A stretch of DNA of 25,134 nt from Saprolegnia diclina VS20. Lineage: Eukaryota > Oomycota > Saprolegniomycetes > Saprolegniales > Saprolegniaceae. The notes under the pieces are model-generated. The model was not told where the DNA came from and did no database searches. It was given only the letters and a program-made list of their open reading frames with translations. Below are positions 8,488 through 18,356 of this stretch, piece after piece. How positions within the stretch are numbered: the first letter of the stretch is position 1; every line of letters begins with the position of its first letter. The stretch covers positions 1 to 25,134 of the forward strand of contig NW_008246263.1 in the NCBI RefSeq assembly GCF_000281045.1, in the 5' to 3' direction. A program made the position numbers and the translations under genes.

Positions 8488-11400
8488 ATGGGGAACGCAG
8501 CGCCCCGGGCGGTCCCGGCGAACGCGAGCCAGCTGGACACGGCGTCGCAGTGCCGGACGCTCCTCATGGAGTACAAGTTCCCGAGCAGCAACATGAACCT
8601 CGTCTTCAGCAACCTCCTCGGCGACGGCAAGTTCCTCAAGACGGTCCAGTGCAAGTGCGAAGAGGGCGTCGTCGTCGTCAAGCTCTACCGGCGCTACGAC
8701 ACGTCCGAGTCGCTCGAGGCCGCGCGCGTCCAGCTCGCGCAGCTGCAAGCGGCCTTTGGCGTCATGGAGGCGACGCCCAACATCGTGCCGTACGCCCATT
8801 TCCAGCTCAGCACCAAAGTGAACGCGGCCTTCCTCGTGCGGCAGTACTTTGTCGCGAACCTCTACGACCGCATCTGCACGCGGCCCTTCCTCTGCGACAT
8901 TGAGAAGAAGTGGATCACGTTCCAGCTGCTCAAGGCGCTCGAGCAGTGCCACTCGCGCGGGATCTGCCACGGCGACATCAAGCAGGAAAACGTCATGGTC
9001 ACGAGCTGGAACTGGATCTTCCTCACAGACTTTGCGCCGTTCAAGCCCACGTACATGCCCGAGGACGACCCGGCCGAGTACTACTACTATTTCTGTGCGA
9101 GCGACGCGTCCCGCCGGTCGTGCTCGGTCGCGCCCGAGCGCTTTTACGGCTCGCATCGCGACGTGCTCTCGCGCCTCGCCGACAGCGACATTAGCGTCGA
9201 GGAGTTTGACAAGCACGTCAACATGGCCCGCGCGACGCCGTCCTCGATGCCGTCGACGCCCTCGTCCACCGCGACGCCCAAGGGCACGCTCCACGAGTCG
9301 ATGGACATCTTTGCGACCGGCTGCGTCATCGCCGAGCTCTTCAACGGCGGCAAGCCGCTCTTTGACCTCCCGACGCTGTTGCGGTATCGGACCGGTGACA
9401 TGACCGCGCTCGCAACAATCCGAAAGCTCCAAGAGACCGACCCCGCGCTCGCCGAAATGCTGCGCCACATGCTGCAGCGCGACCCGCGCCAGCGGTCGTC
9501 GGCAGCTGCGTACCGCCTCCAGTACACGCAGTCGATCTTTCCGGCGTACTTTGACGCGTTCCTCTTCCGCTTCATGTCGCTCGTGCTCTCGCGGGGCGGG
9601 AAGCTGCCGGACGCTCGGATTCGGCTCGTGTGCAAGTACTATGGCCGCATCGTGCGCGAGCTCGTCGGCGTCGACGACAAGGAGGGCGAGGCGTTCTTTA
9701 CGCACCGGCTCAAGGAAGGGTACGGGTCGGACCGGTCGCACTTCACGGACGACGTTGCCCAGCGCATGTACAGTGAGATGGAGCACCCGGTGGACGGCCC
9801 GCCGCCGACGGACGAGTCGGAGCACGTGGCCGAGACGCTCTTGTTGACGCAGGCCAAGTTTAGCGTGTACGCCAAGCGCAAGCACGAGACGCTCAAGCGT
9901 ATGAAGAAGGCGTCGATCAAGCCCAGCCCTCCGATTCGCGAAGAAGAGGCGTCGGTCAGTGGCGTCGACGACGGCGACGTGTTGCCGGCCTCGGACGTCT
10001 CGACCCGGCCACCGCACTTGCCATCGCACCAAAACGGCATTATGATTATCCTCTCACTGCTCTGCTCGAGTGTCCGGCACTGCGGTGTGCCCCAGTCCAA
10101 GCTCACTGCCCTGCAGCTCATTACGCGCCTTGGCGCGTTTGCCGACGACGAAGTCCGGCTCCAGCGGCTCGTGCCATTCGTCATGGAGGTCCTCGACGAT
10201 GCGTGTGCGGCCGTGCGCGCCGAAGCCATTCGCTGCGTCACGTCGCTCCTCTCGCTCGTCAAGATCTTTCCGCTCTCGGACGCAGCGATCTTCCCGCAGT
10301 ACATTTTGCCGGCGCTGCAGTCGTTCCCGTCGGACGCCGAAGAAATGGTCCGCATCGCGTTTGCCGAGTGCCTTCCGTCGCTCGCCGAGTCGGCGCGGCG
10401 CTTCCTCGAGATCTCGTGCACGCTCAAGATGCGCGCGCTGCATGCGAATTCCGCGAACGCTACGTCGCTCGAGTCGACGCGGCAGACCAAGAGCAAGACC
10501 AAGGACGGCAAGAACGGCGACGCAACGTTCTCGACGTTTGACGACGAGCTCAACCGGCTGCATCTGCTGGTCTCGCGCTTTGTGATTCAGATCGCGGCGC
10601 CCGACCAAAAGGCCAGTTCGAGCCTCGTCAAGCGCGCGCTCTTGCACGACATTACGCGCCTGTGCATCTTTTTTGGCCGCGAGCGCACGCTGGACGTGGT
10701 CTTGCCGCAGCTCATTACGTTCCTTAACGACCGCGACTGGCAGCTCCGCGCGACGTTCTTTGAGTTCATCACGGGCGTGTGCTCGTTTGTCGGGCATGTG
10801 TCGGTCGAACTGTACATTCTGCCGTGCATTGAGCAAGCGCTCATCGACATTCAGGAGCTCGTGATTGCGCGCGCGCTCCTCTGCCTCGCGAACCTCTGCG
10901 CGCTCGACATGTTTCAGCGCACGGCGCTGCTCGAGAAGGCCAAGCTCACGGCGCCGCTGCTTCTGCATCCGGGCTGGTGGGTGCGCAGCGCGATCCTCAA
11001 GCTTCTCGCTGCGATCGCCAAAGAGATGGACGTTGTCGACCGCAATGTGTTTTTGGTGCCGCGCCTGCACCCGTATCTGCGCAAGAAGGTGCGGCTGTGC
11101 AAGGACGACGACGTGGCGCTCGTGTTGCGGGACGCGCTCCGGCCGCACGTCTCGCGCGAAGCCTTTGACGCGGCGCTCATGGCGCGGAATGGCCCGCGCC
11201 TCTTGTTGCACGACGCAGCAGCCGACGACACGGACGACGAGACGAGTATGAGCAAGGCCGAGAGTGGCGACGAGAGTTTTCACCTCGAGAGCTCGATCAC
11301 GCCGGCGCGCCGCATCAAGTTCAACAGCGAAGACTCGCTCGACGGGTACAACCCCCACGGGACCAACGACTTGAAAAAGTCGACGAGCGCCCAAGCGATC

Positions 11401-13604
11401 GCACGCTACGAGCGGTACTATATCGGGTCGAGTGCGACAGACGAAGGCGTCCGGCTCGGGCTCATGCACCAGTACATTGCGATGGCGTCGATGCACATGC
11501 GCAGCAAGATCCAGCTCACGCACTCGGAGCAAAGTGCGCGCTACAACGGGTCGGACGCGCCGTTTGTCCCATTCACGCGCAAGATTCCCAAGTCGTCACT
11601 GCATTCGCTGCGCGTCCCGAGCATGAAGGTCGCGCTGACCGTGCCGCTGCCGCTCAAGCCGTTTAGCGCGGTCCTCAAGCAGAGCTCCAAGAAGGACCGC
11701 GAGGCCGGTCTCATCAAGTGGGAGAGCATGCCCTTGGCGCACATTATCCGCCTCTACGGCCTCCAGACCGGGAGCCTTGCGACCGACGCGTACCAAAGCG
11801 TGTACGACGAGTCGGCGACGCGCACAAAAGTGTTGCAGCACGACCACGTGCACGACCCGGCGCTGTTTCACTCGCACAAGCTCCTTGCGCGGCTGACGGC
11901 GCTCGACATTCCGCCGCTGCCGCTCGACATGGGCCCGCTCCGCACGAACGAAGGCGCGGTTTATTCGCATGCGATGACGAATGCAGCGCCATTGTCGTTG
12001 CCGGTGAATGCACTGCCGTCGAGTGCGCCACCGACACCGTCGTCGACACCGTCGTTGCCGCCGACGCCGTCGTCGGCGTTGGGCACGCCGGCGTCGGCGA
12101 TGATTGGACCGATTGTGCCATCGGCCGCGTCGACTGCGGCCGAGATGTTTCGCAATTGGCGACCGCGTGAAAGCGTTTTGGCGGCCGAGCTCACCGAGCA
12201 CACGGGGCCTGTGCACCGACTCGGCGTCGCGCAGGACAGTTCGTTCTTGGCGTCGGCGTCGAGCGACGGGACGGTCAAGCTCTGGTCGGTGCGCAGCCTC
12301 GCGCACAGCATCAACCAAGGCAGTCGCGGCACGTACGACGCGCAAGGCGGTGTGCTCACCGACATGGTCGTCTGTGAAAACTCGCACTCGCTCGCGACGA
12401 GCTCGAGCAACGGGACCGTCCACGTCGTGCGCGTCGAGCGTATGAGCTCGACCGGCGCGCTCCAGACCGTGCCGCTTCGCGACATGCACGTGCCCCACGA
12501 CGCGGTCGTCGTCCTCGACTACATGAACAACATGACCGAGTCCCTTCTCGTCTACGGCACGCGGAGCGGCGCCATCTACGGGTACGATGGATAGTAGCTC
12601 GAAATGTTTGTCTCATAATGCAAGCTTAGGTGGGACCTGCGCTTCCGTCGGCAGGCGTGGAAACTGCAAGTGAGCGTCGAGCTTGGCCATATGACGTGCA
12701 TGACGCACTCGTCCGGTGCGTCTCGAGTCTTGTCTGGATCATGCTGATCGCATCACTAGATGCGACGTGGCTTGCTGTGGGCACGAGCCGCGGGTACATT
12801 TGCCTCTGGGATCTGCGCTACCACTTGCTCATTCGCGTGTGGCGCCACTCGTCCTTCCACGCGATCCAGCGCCTCGAGCCATGCTACATTGTGGCCAGCC
12901 GACCGGACAGCGCGCGCAACTCGCCGCTCGTGTACGTGGCCGCCGGCGACTCGGAGGTCGCGGTGTTTGACCTGAGCATTGGCGCGTGCCGGGGCGTGTT
13001 TCGCACGCTGCACACCCAAGTGCAGCTCTCGGAGGCCGACGCGTGCCCGACGTTGCACCACGTCCAAGTGCCGAGCCGAGCCAAGGACGTACTCGCGAGC
13101 GTCCTCGGGCCGCAGAACTTTACGCAGGCGCTCGACGAGATTGCGACGACGACGTCGACCGAAGAGCCGACCGTGCGCGCGATCGTGACGCCGTCCGAGT
13201 ACTCGCTCCTCACGGCCGGCGAAGACCGACGCATTCGGTTCTGGGACCTCCGCAACCCCAAAAAGTCGCTGACCGTCTGCGGCGGCGACGCCTCGTCGTT
13301 CTACGACAGCCAAGACGCGCCGCATGGGTGGTGGAAGCTCAAGGGCGATGACAAGGTCACGAAAGCCGAGCTCGTGTGGAGCAAGATGGACCCGCCGACG
13401 ATCCACCTGTGCCAAGACGCGTCGTCGTACTTTGGCGACAGCACGGCCGACGGCGTCGCGCCCAACCCTGCGCTCGAACGGCGCGGCCCGATCCCGCCGT
13501 CGCCGGCGCACAACGACTGCATTTTGGACCTCAAGCTCGTCGATGTCAACGGCCCGATGGTGGTGTCGAGCGCGCGGGACGGCGTCGTCAAGGTGTGGCG
13601 CTAA
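8488..13604 (+). CDS. VPS15: VPS15/PIK3R4, regulatory subunit of class III PI 3-kinase
   Basis: VPS15 is the myristoylated scaffold that anchors and regulates VPS34, with Beclin/VPS30-type partners, to make PI3P in autophagy and endosomal sorting. Three exons (8488-12581, 12630-12715, 12760-13604) encode 1674 residues; introns are 48 and 44 nt. Splicing yields IYG|WDLR and THSSD|ATWLAVGT, both matching the WD-repeat pattern of the family. Visible features: MGN myristoylation start; degenerate kinase domain (about 30-330) with K65, HGDIKQEN at 161-168, DFA instead of DFG at 181-183, and PEDDPAEYYYYF then APERF, all VPS15 hallmarks; HEAT repeats (about 520-930); a Ser/Pro/Thr-rich linker near 1170-1200; and a C-terminal WD40 propeller (about 1230-1674) ending SSARDGVVKVWR. 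It is longer than human PIK3R4 because of the linkers. It converges on the PP2A A gene, with 49 bp between stops. Confidence 0.96.
12582..12629 (+). other. VPS15 intron 1
   Basis: 48 nt, GTACGATGG...AGCTTAG. Removing it avoids the in-frame TAG at 12591 and restores the WD motif (Y-G-W-D-L-R). Confidence 0.9.
12716..12759 (+). other. VPS15 intron 2
   Basis: 44 nt, GTGCGTCTC...TCACTAG. Removing it shifts the frame back to the long C-terminal WD frame (H-S-S-D-A-T-W-L). Confidence 0.88.
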
Positions 13605-13653
13605 GTTATGTACATGGAAAATGCATGCATCGGGTTGTCGTTATCGGTGCAGT

Positions 13654-15828
13654 CTACGCCGAGACGCTCTCGAGCGCGGCCGAGGCGAAATATTTCACAT
13701 CCGGGTCCGTATCTGTCTGGAGGTGCGCCAAGCACGACTTGATCTGGCCCGTCAACGCCGGGTTGTCCGTGTGCTTCCCTAAGACTTGGAGCGTGTTGGT
13801 GACCGTAAACCGGACGTTCGGGATCTTGTCGTTCGCGCCACGGATCGACAGCGTCGTCATCTCTCCTATCAGGTCCGGCGACGTCTTGTCGCACGCCAAT
13901 TGCTACGCCAGCATGAGATGGATGCGGATGCAGGAATACACACCGTGAGGGCGTGGAAGACGTTGACACGCTCTTGGTAGATGATCGAGCTGTCGTAGAT
14001 TTGCGCGAGCTTGGGCAAGATGCTCTCGAGGATGTAGTCGCTGCCGACGACGTGGAGGATCTCCTGGAGGATCTTGGTCGTGCTCAAACGGACTTCACTG
14101 ACCATGTCTTGGAATGCGTTGAGGAACATCTCGAGGAGGTGCTCCTGAAAGTACGTCGCACCCTAACCCACCCGATGAGATACATCGATACGTGTCGCGT
14201 GCGTCCTACCAACGAACTCACAAGCGACGGCAGTGCAAGGATGACCGCTTCGCGGACGCGCCACTGCAAGTCCTTGGAGAGGTCCGTGATCGCGGGCAAG
14301 AGCGTGCCTTCAAACGAGTGCATCCACGGCGACACGGCGCTCATGCGCTTCAGGACGTTCAGTCGGACGTCGACCACGTCGTCGCGGAGGAACTGGAGCA
14401 TGATCGGGACGAGCGACGACTTGGTCACATCCTCGCCGAGCTTGGGGGCGATTTCCATGCACACGATCGAGACGGCCGCTACGCTGCGGTGAGCTATCCA
14501 GGGACTACGTATGCAAGGCGCGTACTGCGGACGTTCGGAGCGACATCCTGCGAGAGCGGCTGGATCTGGGGAAAGACCTCGGCCATGAACGTGCTAAACT
14601 TGATCAAGCTCGCAAAACCCGAGATGTTCTTGGCGGCCGCGGCGCGGACTTCGGCTTCGGCGTCCTGGATGAGCTGCACAAAGTGGTGGAGGAGCTCGCC
14701 TTCCGCGATGCTCGCGCCCATGGCTTCGGCCAGCTACCTTGGTATGAGCCTCCGTCTGCCATGTACAAGAGAATGGTCGTACGGGGAAGAAGTCCTTGGC
14801 GATGCTAAAGCGCACGCGCCACGAACGGTCTTCGCACGACGAGCGCGCGACGGGCAGCACGTGCTGCGTGTTCTCGTCTTCGTTGAGGAGCTTGGCGATC
14901 GACGCGCAGTTCTCAATCGCCAAGAGGCGGACGCTGTCTTGGTCGTCGCCCGTAAGGACCTTGAAGAGCGGCAGGATCGTGCTCACAAAGATATCCTTCT
15001 CCATCTTGGCGCCAAATTTCTACGCGCCGCCATCAACACCAGCTCGACCATCGTATGGAGGAGGAACGTACGCCAATGTTCAACGCAGCCGCACGGCGGA
15101 CCATGGGCGTGTCATCGCCGCAAAGCGTCGTGTAGAGGCTAAAGGCGCGTTAGACATGTGCAAGGTGAGATGCAATAAGATGGACGTACTCGCGGAGCTC
15201 CTTCTTGCTCGACGCGTCCACCTTGGTGTACGCGACAGGGAAGAGCCAGCAGGCCGAGACGCGCGACGTGAACCAGTCGCCTTCGGTCAAGCGCTTGACC
15301 AGCGGCAAGGCAAGTTCGCCGGCGTCCGTGACCACTTCGAGGACCTTTTGGATCGACGCGACAGCCTGCGAACGAGCATGAGATGCCAGTCGCGTGCACG
15401 AGCGTGGTGTACCTTGTCACGGACGACCGTTTCTTCGACGGTCGCCAGCACCTCGAGTGGGCCAAGCAGCACCGACGCGCTGTTGGGGCCGCCGACCAAG
15501 TCGACGAATTCGCCGAGCTCTTCGGCCATCGCGACGAGGACTTCGTCTTCATCGTCCGTCGACTCTACAAGGCAGGACGCATCATGATCGCGCTCGACGT
15601 CTACATGGTCATACGGGACAGGAACGGCAGCAGCTCGGAGCGCGTGCGGTCTGGGCCCAGCGCCTGGGCGACCGTGCGGAGCCGGCGCATGCTGCGGATC
15701 CGCGTCTCGGTCTCGTCCGTGCGCATCTCCTCGGTCAAGAGGTTGATCGGGTAGAGTTCGTCCCCTACATGCAGCCATCGTCTTGAGCGCTCTTCCTCCA
15801 TGCTGGCGGCCCATGGCCACGTACCCAT
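13654..15828 (-). CDS. PPP2R1A: PP2A scaffold subunit A (PR65), HEAT-repeat protein
   Basis: The scaffold that joins the PP2A catalytic C subunit to variable B subunits. Nine exons on the minus strand: 15828-15615, 15564-15413, 15365-15190, 15138-15072, 15019-14783, 14733-14526, 14478-14210, 14162-13944, 13902-13654. They encode 596 residues (human 589). All eight introns (41-52 nt) are GT-AG and join frames without indels against the remembered family pattern. Landmarks are [119 protein letters not shown] and [17 protein letters not shown]. Start: ATG at 15828 or the in-frame ATG at 15801; both contexts are good. It is divergent from USB1. Every intron falls inside what would otherwise look like broken ORFs, so this is one intact gene, not a pseudogene. 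Confidence 0.95.
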
Positions 15829-15924
15829 GCTCCCCGGCTGTTTGGTTTTGTAGGGATTCTAGTATGGGATTCCGGGGCGTTTTGGTTTCTTTTTTCCTAG
15901 TTGACACCACGCAGTCAGTCACTT

Positions 15925-15944
15925 TTTTAGGACTTGTCCTAAAA
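15925..15944. repeat. Perfect palindrome TTTTAGGAC-TT-GTCCTAAAA
   Basis: Nine-base arms around a TT spacer, about 96 bp upstream of the PP2A A start. It could be a dimeric transcription-factor site. It lies outside any coding sequence. Confidence 0.6.
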
Positions 15945-16111
15945 TAGGCTTCTCCATTCGGCATCCGCCGCATTACCAACACTATTTACAGCTTCCGCGG
16001 CGCTGGATTGAAGACGGACTACACTGTAGTATAGCAGGACGTTCTCTCGGTCGATTCAGCCAGGGCAGTAGCTAGTCGGCAGCGACTGACCGAACCAGCG
16101 TCAGGATGTAC

Positions 16112-16125
16112 TAGTAGTACTACTA
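16112..16125. repeat. 14 bp perfect palindrome TAGTAGTACTACTA
   Basis: Self-complementary, without spacer, in the same divergent promoter as the 15925 palindrome and about 270 bp upstream of USB1. Confidence 0.55.
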
Positions 16126-16397
16126 ACTTCTTGTACAGTAGTGGTCGGTACCGTAAAAGGCCAGATGGACAACCGGTATGTACACGTGGCTTTGGCGCCA
16201 AAATGCAAGTGCAATCTCAACTCCCCAAGCAAAGACATGGCCGGTCGACGCGACCTATCGCCAGCACGATTCCTTCCTGGCGTTCTGCTTCGTGCGGACA
16301 TAAGAGGTTGAGTGGGGCGACCATAAGAGCTTGCTGCTGCTCTGAAGATAACGTTATCGTATCCGGCCATAAGATCGAATTGTCCGGATACCGCGAG

Positions 16398-17314
16398 ATG
16401 GCGCTGGTCGCGTACAGCGAGTCGTCGTCGTCGTCGGACGAGGACGAGGCGCCAGCGAAGCGGCAGCGCGTGGCACCGCCGATCGCATGGACACGGACGT
16501 TTGCGCATGTGGATGGCAACTGGCCATCGTATGTCTACTTTGCCGGTATATAGACATGTTACATATTCCACGATGCCATCCCTGCACATAGTGCCGCTGA
16601 CGCCGGCCATGGAGGCCATGAAGACCTTTGCCATGACCATGGCGGACGCCGCATACCCGAAGCATACCCTCGGTCTCGTACCGCTCGGCGACCCGCGGTC
16701 CAAGGGTGCAAAGGGCAACGATGGCGATGGCGATCAGGACTCGAGCTCGCTGCACTTGAGCCTCTCGCGCACGTTTGTGCTGCGCTACGAGCAAATCGAG
16801 CCCTTCGTCCAGGCTTTGCGCGTCGCTCTCAAGTACCGCAAGCGGTCTCCTTCCACACTACAACGTCGTCGAATGCAATCTCAAACCGAAGCATGTAGGA
16901 CGCGCGTGGTGCTCCAAGGTCACCGGATCCTCGTCAACGATGAGAAGACGCGCCTGTTTGCAGCGACGCCCTTGGTCCGCGGCAAGCCCGAGGTACGCGC
17001 CGAGACGACGCATGTGAGAGGCTGTATGCCTCGTGGTAGATTTGTCATATCATTGCGTGCGTCGATCGCTGCATGCGCCAGTTCGACCTTCCGCCCTACT
17101 ACAGCGTATACCGTACCTTCGTCAAAAGCGAGTTGCCTCAGCAACCATGTAGGACCCGATTCCGCATGTCAGCGTCGCCTCCACGCCCTTCGTGCCCTCA
17201 GTCGAGGCCGAGGTCGCGATCGAGATAACCCCGCCACCGATGGTGCTCATCGACTGTGACGCGGTCGCCGTCACGATTGGCAACAAGCAATTTCACATTC
17301 CGCTCTTATCCTAA
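16398..17314 (+). CDS. USB1: USB1/Mpn1-type U6 snRNA 3'-5' exonuclease
   Basis: USB1 trims and caps the 3' end of U6 snRNA in the nucleus; it is a 2H phosphoesterase. Five exons: 16398-16545, 16592-16832, 16899-16992, 17040-17105, 17153-17314; 236 residues (human 265). The introns are 46, 66, 47 and 47 nt. Both catalytic H-x-S tetrads are present: HLSL at 104-107 and HVSV at 188-191. Other matches are HVDGNWPSYVYF, SRTFVLRYEQIEPFVQAL, NDEKTRLF, CVDRCMRQFDLPPYYS|DPIPH. The N-terminus has a Ser/Asp/Glu cluster and KRQR, consistent with nuclear import. The second intron is uncertain: its donor could be 16833 (GTACCG) or 16845 (GTCTCC), and the unspliced frame is also open; this changes only residues near 130. 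The stop codon overlaps that of the convergent TPR gene. Confidence 0.92.
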
Positions 17315-18177
17315 CTCGACTCATCGTCATCCTCGTCTTTCTCATCGTCGTCATCGTCGTCATCGTCGTCATCATAGTCGTCATCGTCGTCGTTCGCATC
17401 AACTTGCTCGTCTTCGTCTTTGGGTTCGGGGCACTTGGCCATCATCTCGCGTGCGTGGGCCGCCTTGGTCGTGTTGCCCATGCTATCGTAGAGCGCGGCC
17501 AAGTCGTCGTAAATATCGCGCTGGCGGTTCGTCTCGAGCGACAGCGCCGTCTCGTACGCAGCGATCGCCTTCTTCTGGTCAACCTTGGTCCCGCGGGCCA
17601 CAAGCATCGTCGCGAGGTTGTACTGGTACTTGGCGTTGGTCGGGTCCTTGGCGACGGCCGACTCGAAGACGCCAACGGCACCGTCGATATCGCCTTGTTC
17701 GCCGTAGACGTTGGCAAGCGCTGCAAAGGCCACAGACGCGTTGACGTCGTCGAGGGCAATGACCTTGCGGAACGCGCCAATCGCCTTCTCGAGCTTCTCG
17801 ACGTCTTGGTACAAGGCACCGAGTGCAAACCACGTGGGTGCGTTGGTCGGGACGCGGGCGACCACTTTTTCGTGGAGTGCAATGGCCTTGACCTTCTCAC
17901 CGCAGGCTTCGTACGAATGCGCGAGCGAGCTCATGACATCGACGTCGTCCGGCTGCATTGCGAGCGCCTTGGCGAACGTCTCGGCGGCCGCGTCGACGGC
18001 GCCGAGCTTTTGCAACGCAGCGCCGGCGGCCACGAGCTCTTCAAAGTCCATCTCGACCTCGTCCTCCTCGCTGTCGTTGGCCGCCGGCTTGGGCGCAGGC
18101 TTCACGGCAGCCTTTCCCTTGCCCTTCTTCGGCGCCGGTGCCGGCGCGTCCTTCATCGACCGCTTCCGCTTCGCCAT
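17311..18177 (-). CDS. TPR-repeat protein with basic N-terminus and acidic tail
   Basis: Intronless, 288 residues. The start is the ATG at 18177 (GCCATGG context); the open frame upstream of it begins with GTG. The N-terminus is Lys/Pro/Ala-rich with KRKR and KKGKGK (likely nuclear localisation). About five tetratricopeptide repeats follow (about 48-245), with typical pairs such as NAPTWFALGALYQDVEKLEKA and ALANVYGEQGDIDGA cut at 20 residues or fewer in each repeat. The last 35 or so residues are nearly all Asp/Glu. TPRs mediate protein-protein contact; a basic head plus acidic tail suggests a nuclear chaperone- or assembly-type partner, but I do not recognise a specific ortholog. Its stop (17313-17311) overlaps the USB1 stop on the other strand. 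It is divergent from PSMD5, with only 179 bp between starts. Confidence 0.9.
   Translation of the reverse strand: MAKRKRSMKDAPAPAPKKGKGKAAVKPAPKPAANDSEEDEVEMDFEELVAAGAALQKLGAVDAAAETFAKALAMQPDDVDVMSSLAHSYEACGEKVKAIALHEKVVARVPTNAPTWFALGALYQDVEKLEKAIGAFRKVIALDDVNASVAFAALANVYGEQGDIDGAVGVFESAVAKDPTNAKYQYNLATMLVARGTKVDQKKAIAAYETALSLETNRQRDIYDDLAALYDSMGNTTKAAHAREMMAKCPEPKDEDEQVDANDDDDDYDDDDDDDDDDEKDEDDDESS
17321..17400. repeat. Imperfect trinucleotide tract encoding the acidic tail
   Basis: A (TCG/TCA)-rich run on the plus strand, read as GAC/GAT/GAG on the minus strand (poly-Asp with Glu, Lys and Tyr interruptions). Such tracts vary in length by replication slippage. This one begins only a few bases from the overlapping stop codons. 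Confidence 0.75.
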
Positions 18178-18356
18178 GGCTGTCGGTCTGACCACGAAAA
18201 TCTAAAACGCACCGATTGAAGCTGCCACCGATATTATATACGGCATCTGCCACGAGATCACGCCGTATTTGCGGCATTGCCATGCCGAAAACAACGACAT
18301 CTGCGTGGCGGTGCCGAATGCAACTGGCCGAAGGATTTCATTTTCGAGAAGCTGCG
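18178..18356. promoter_or_regulatory. Short divergent promoter between the TPR gene and PSMD5
   Basis: 179 bp contain one AT element, ATATTATATA at 18231-18240, usable as a TATA-like box on both strands. It lies 54 bp from the TPR start and 117 bp from the chosen PSMD5 start. The PSMD5 frame has further in-frame ATGs at 18282 and 18318, so the true non-coding part may be shorter. Confidence 0.5.

Larger units (their letters stand above)
15829..16397. promoter_or_regulatory. Divergent promoter region between PP2A A and USB1
   Basis: 569 bp between start codons. It contains a perfect 9+2+9 palindrome (15925-15944) and a 14 bp palindrome (16112-16125). It also has GGGATTC twice (about 15854-15876), a T-rich run (about 15888-15897) and a CCGGATA site near 16383. 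No gene was seen. The plus frame upstream of USB1 is open from about 16131, but it lacks coding bias and is read here as 5' UTR. Confidence 0.5.

Noticed and set aside
8374-11532. Two long minus-strand ORFs (552 and 492 codons) opposite VPS15
   Set aside because: Fully antisense to a clear VPS15 frame with all family motifs; their composition (Arg, Val, His) is that of reverse-frame shadows.
13654-15828. Interpretation of the fragmented minus ORFs as a PP2A A pseudogene
   Set aside because: Every break is bridged by a short GT-AG intron with correct phase, giving an intact 596-residue protein.
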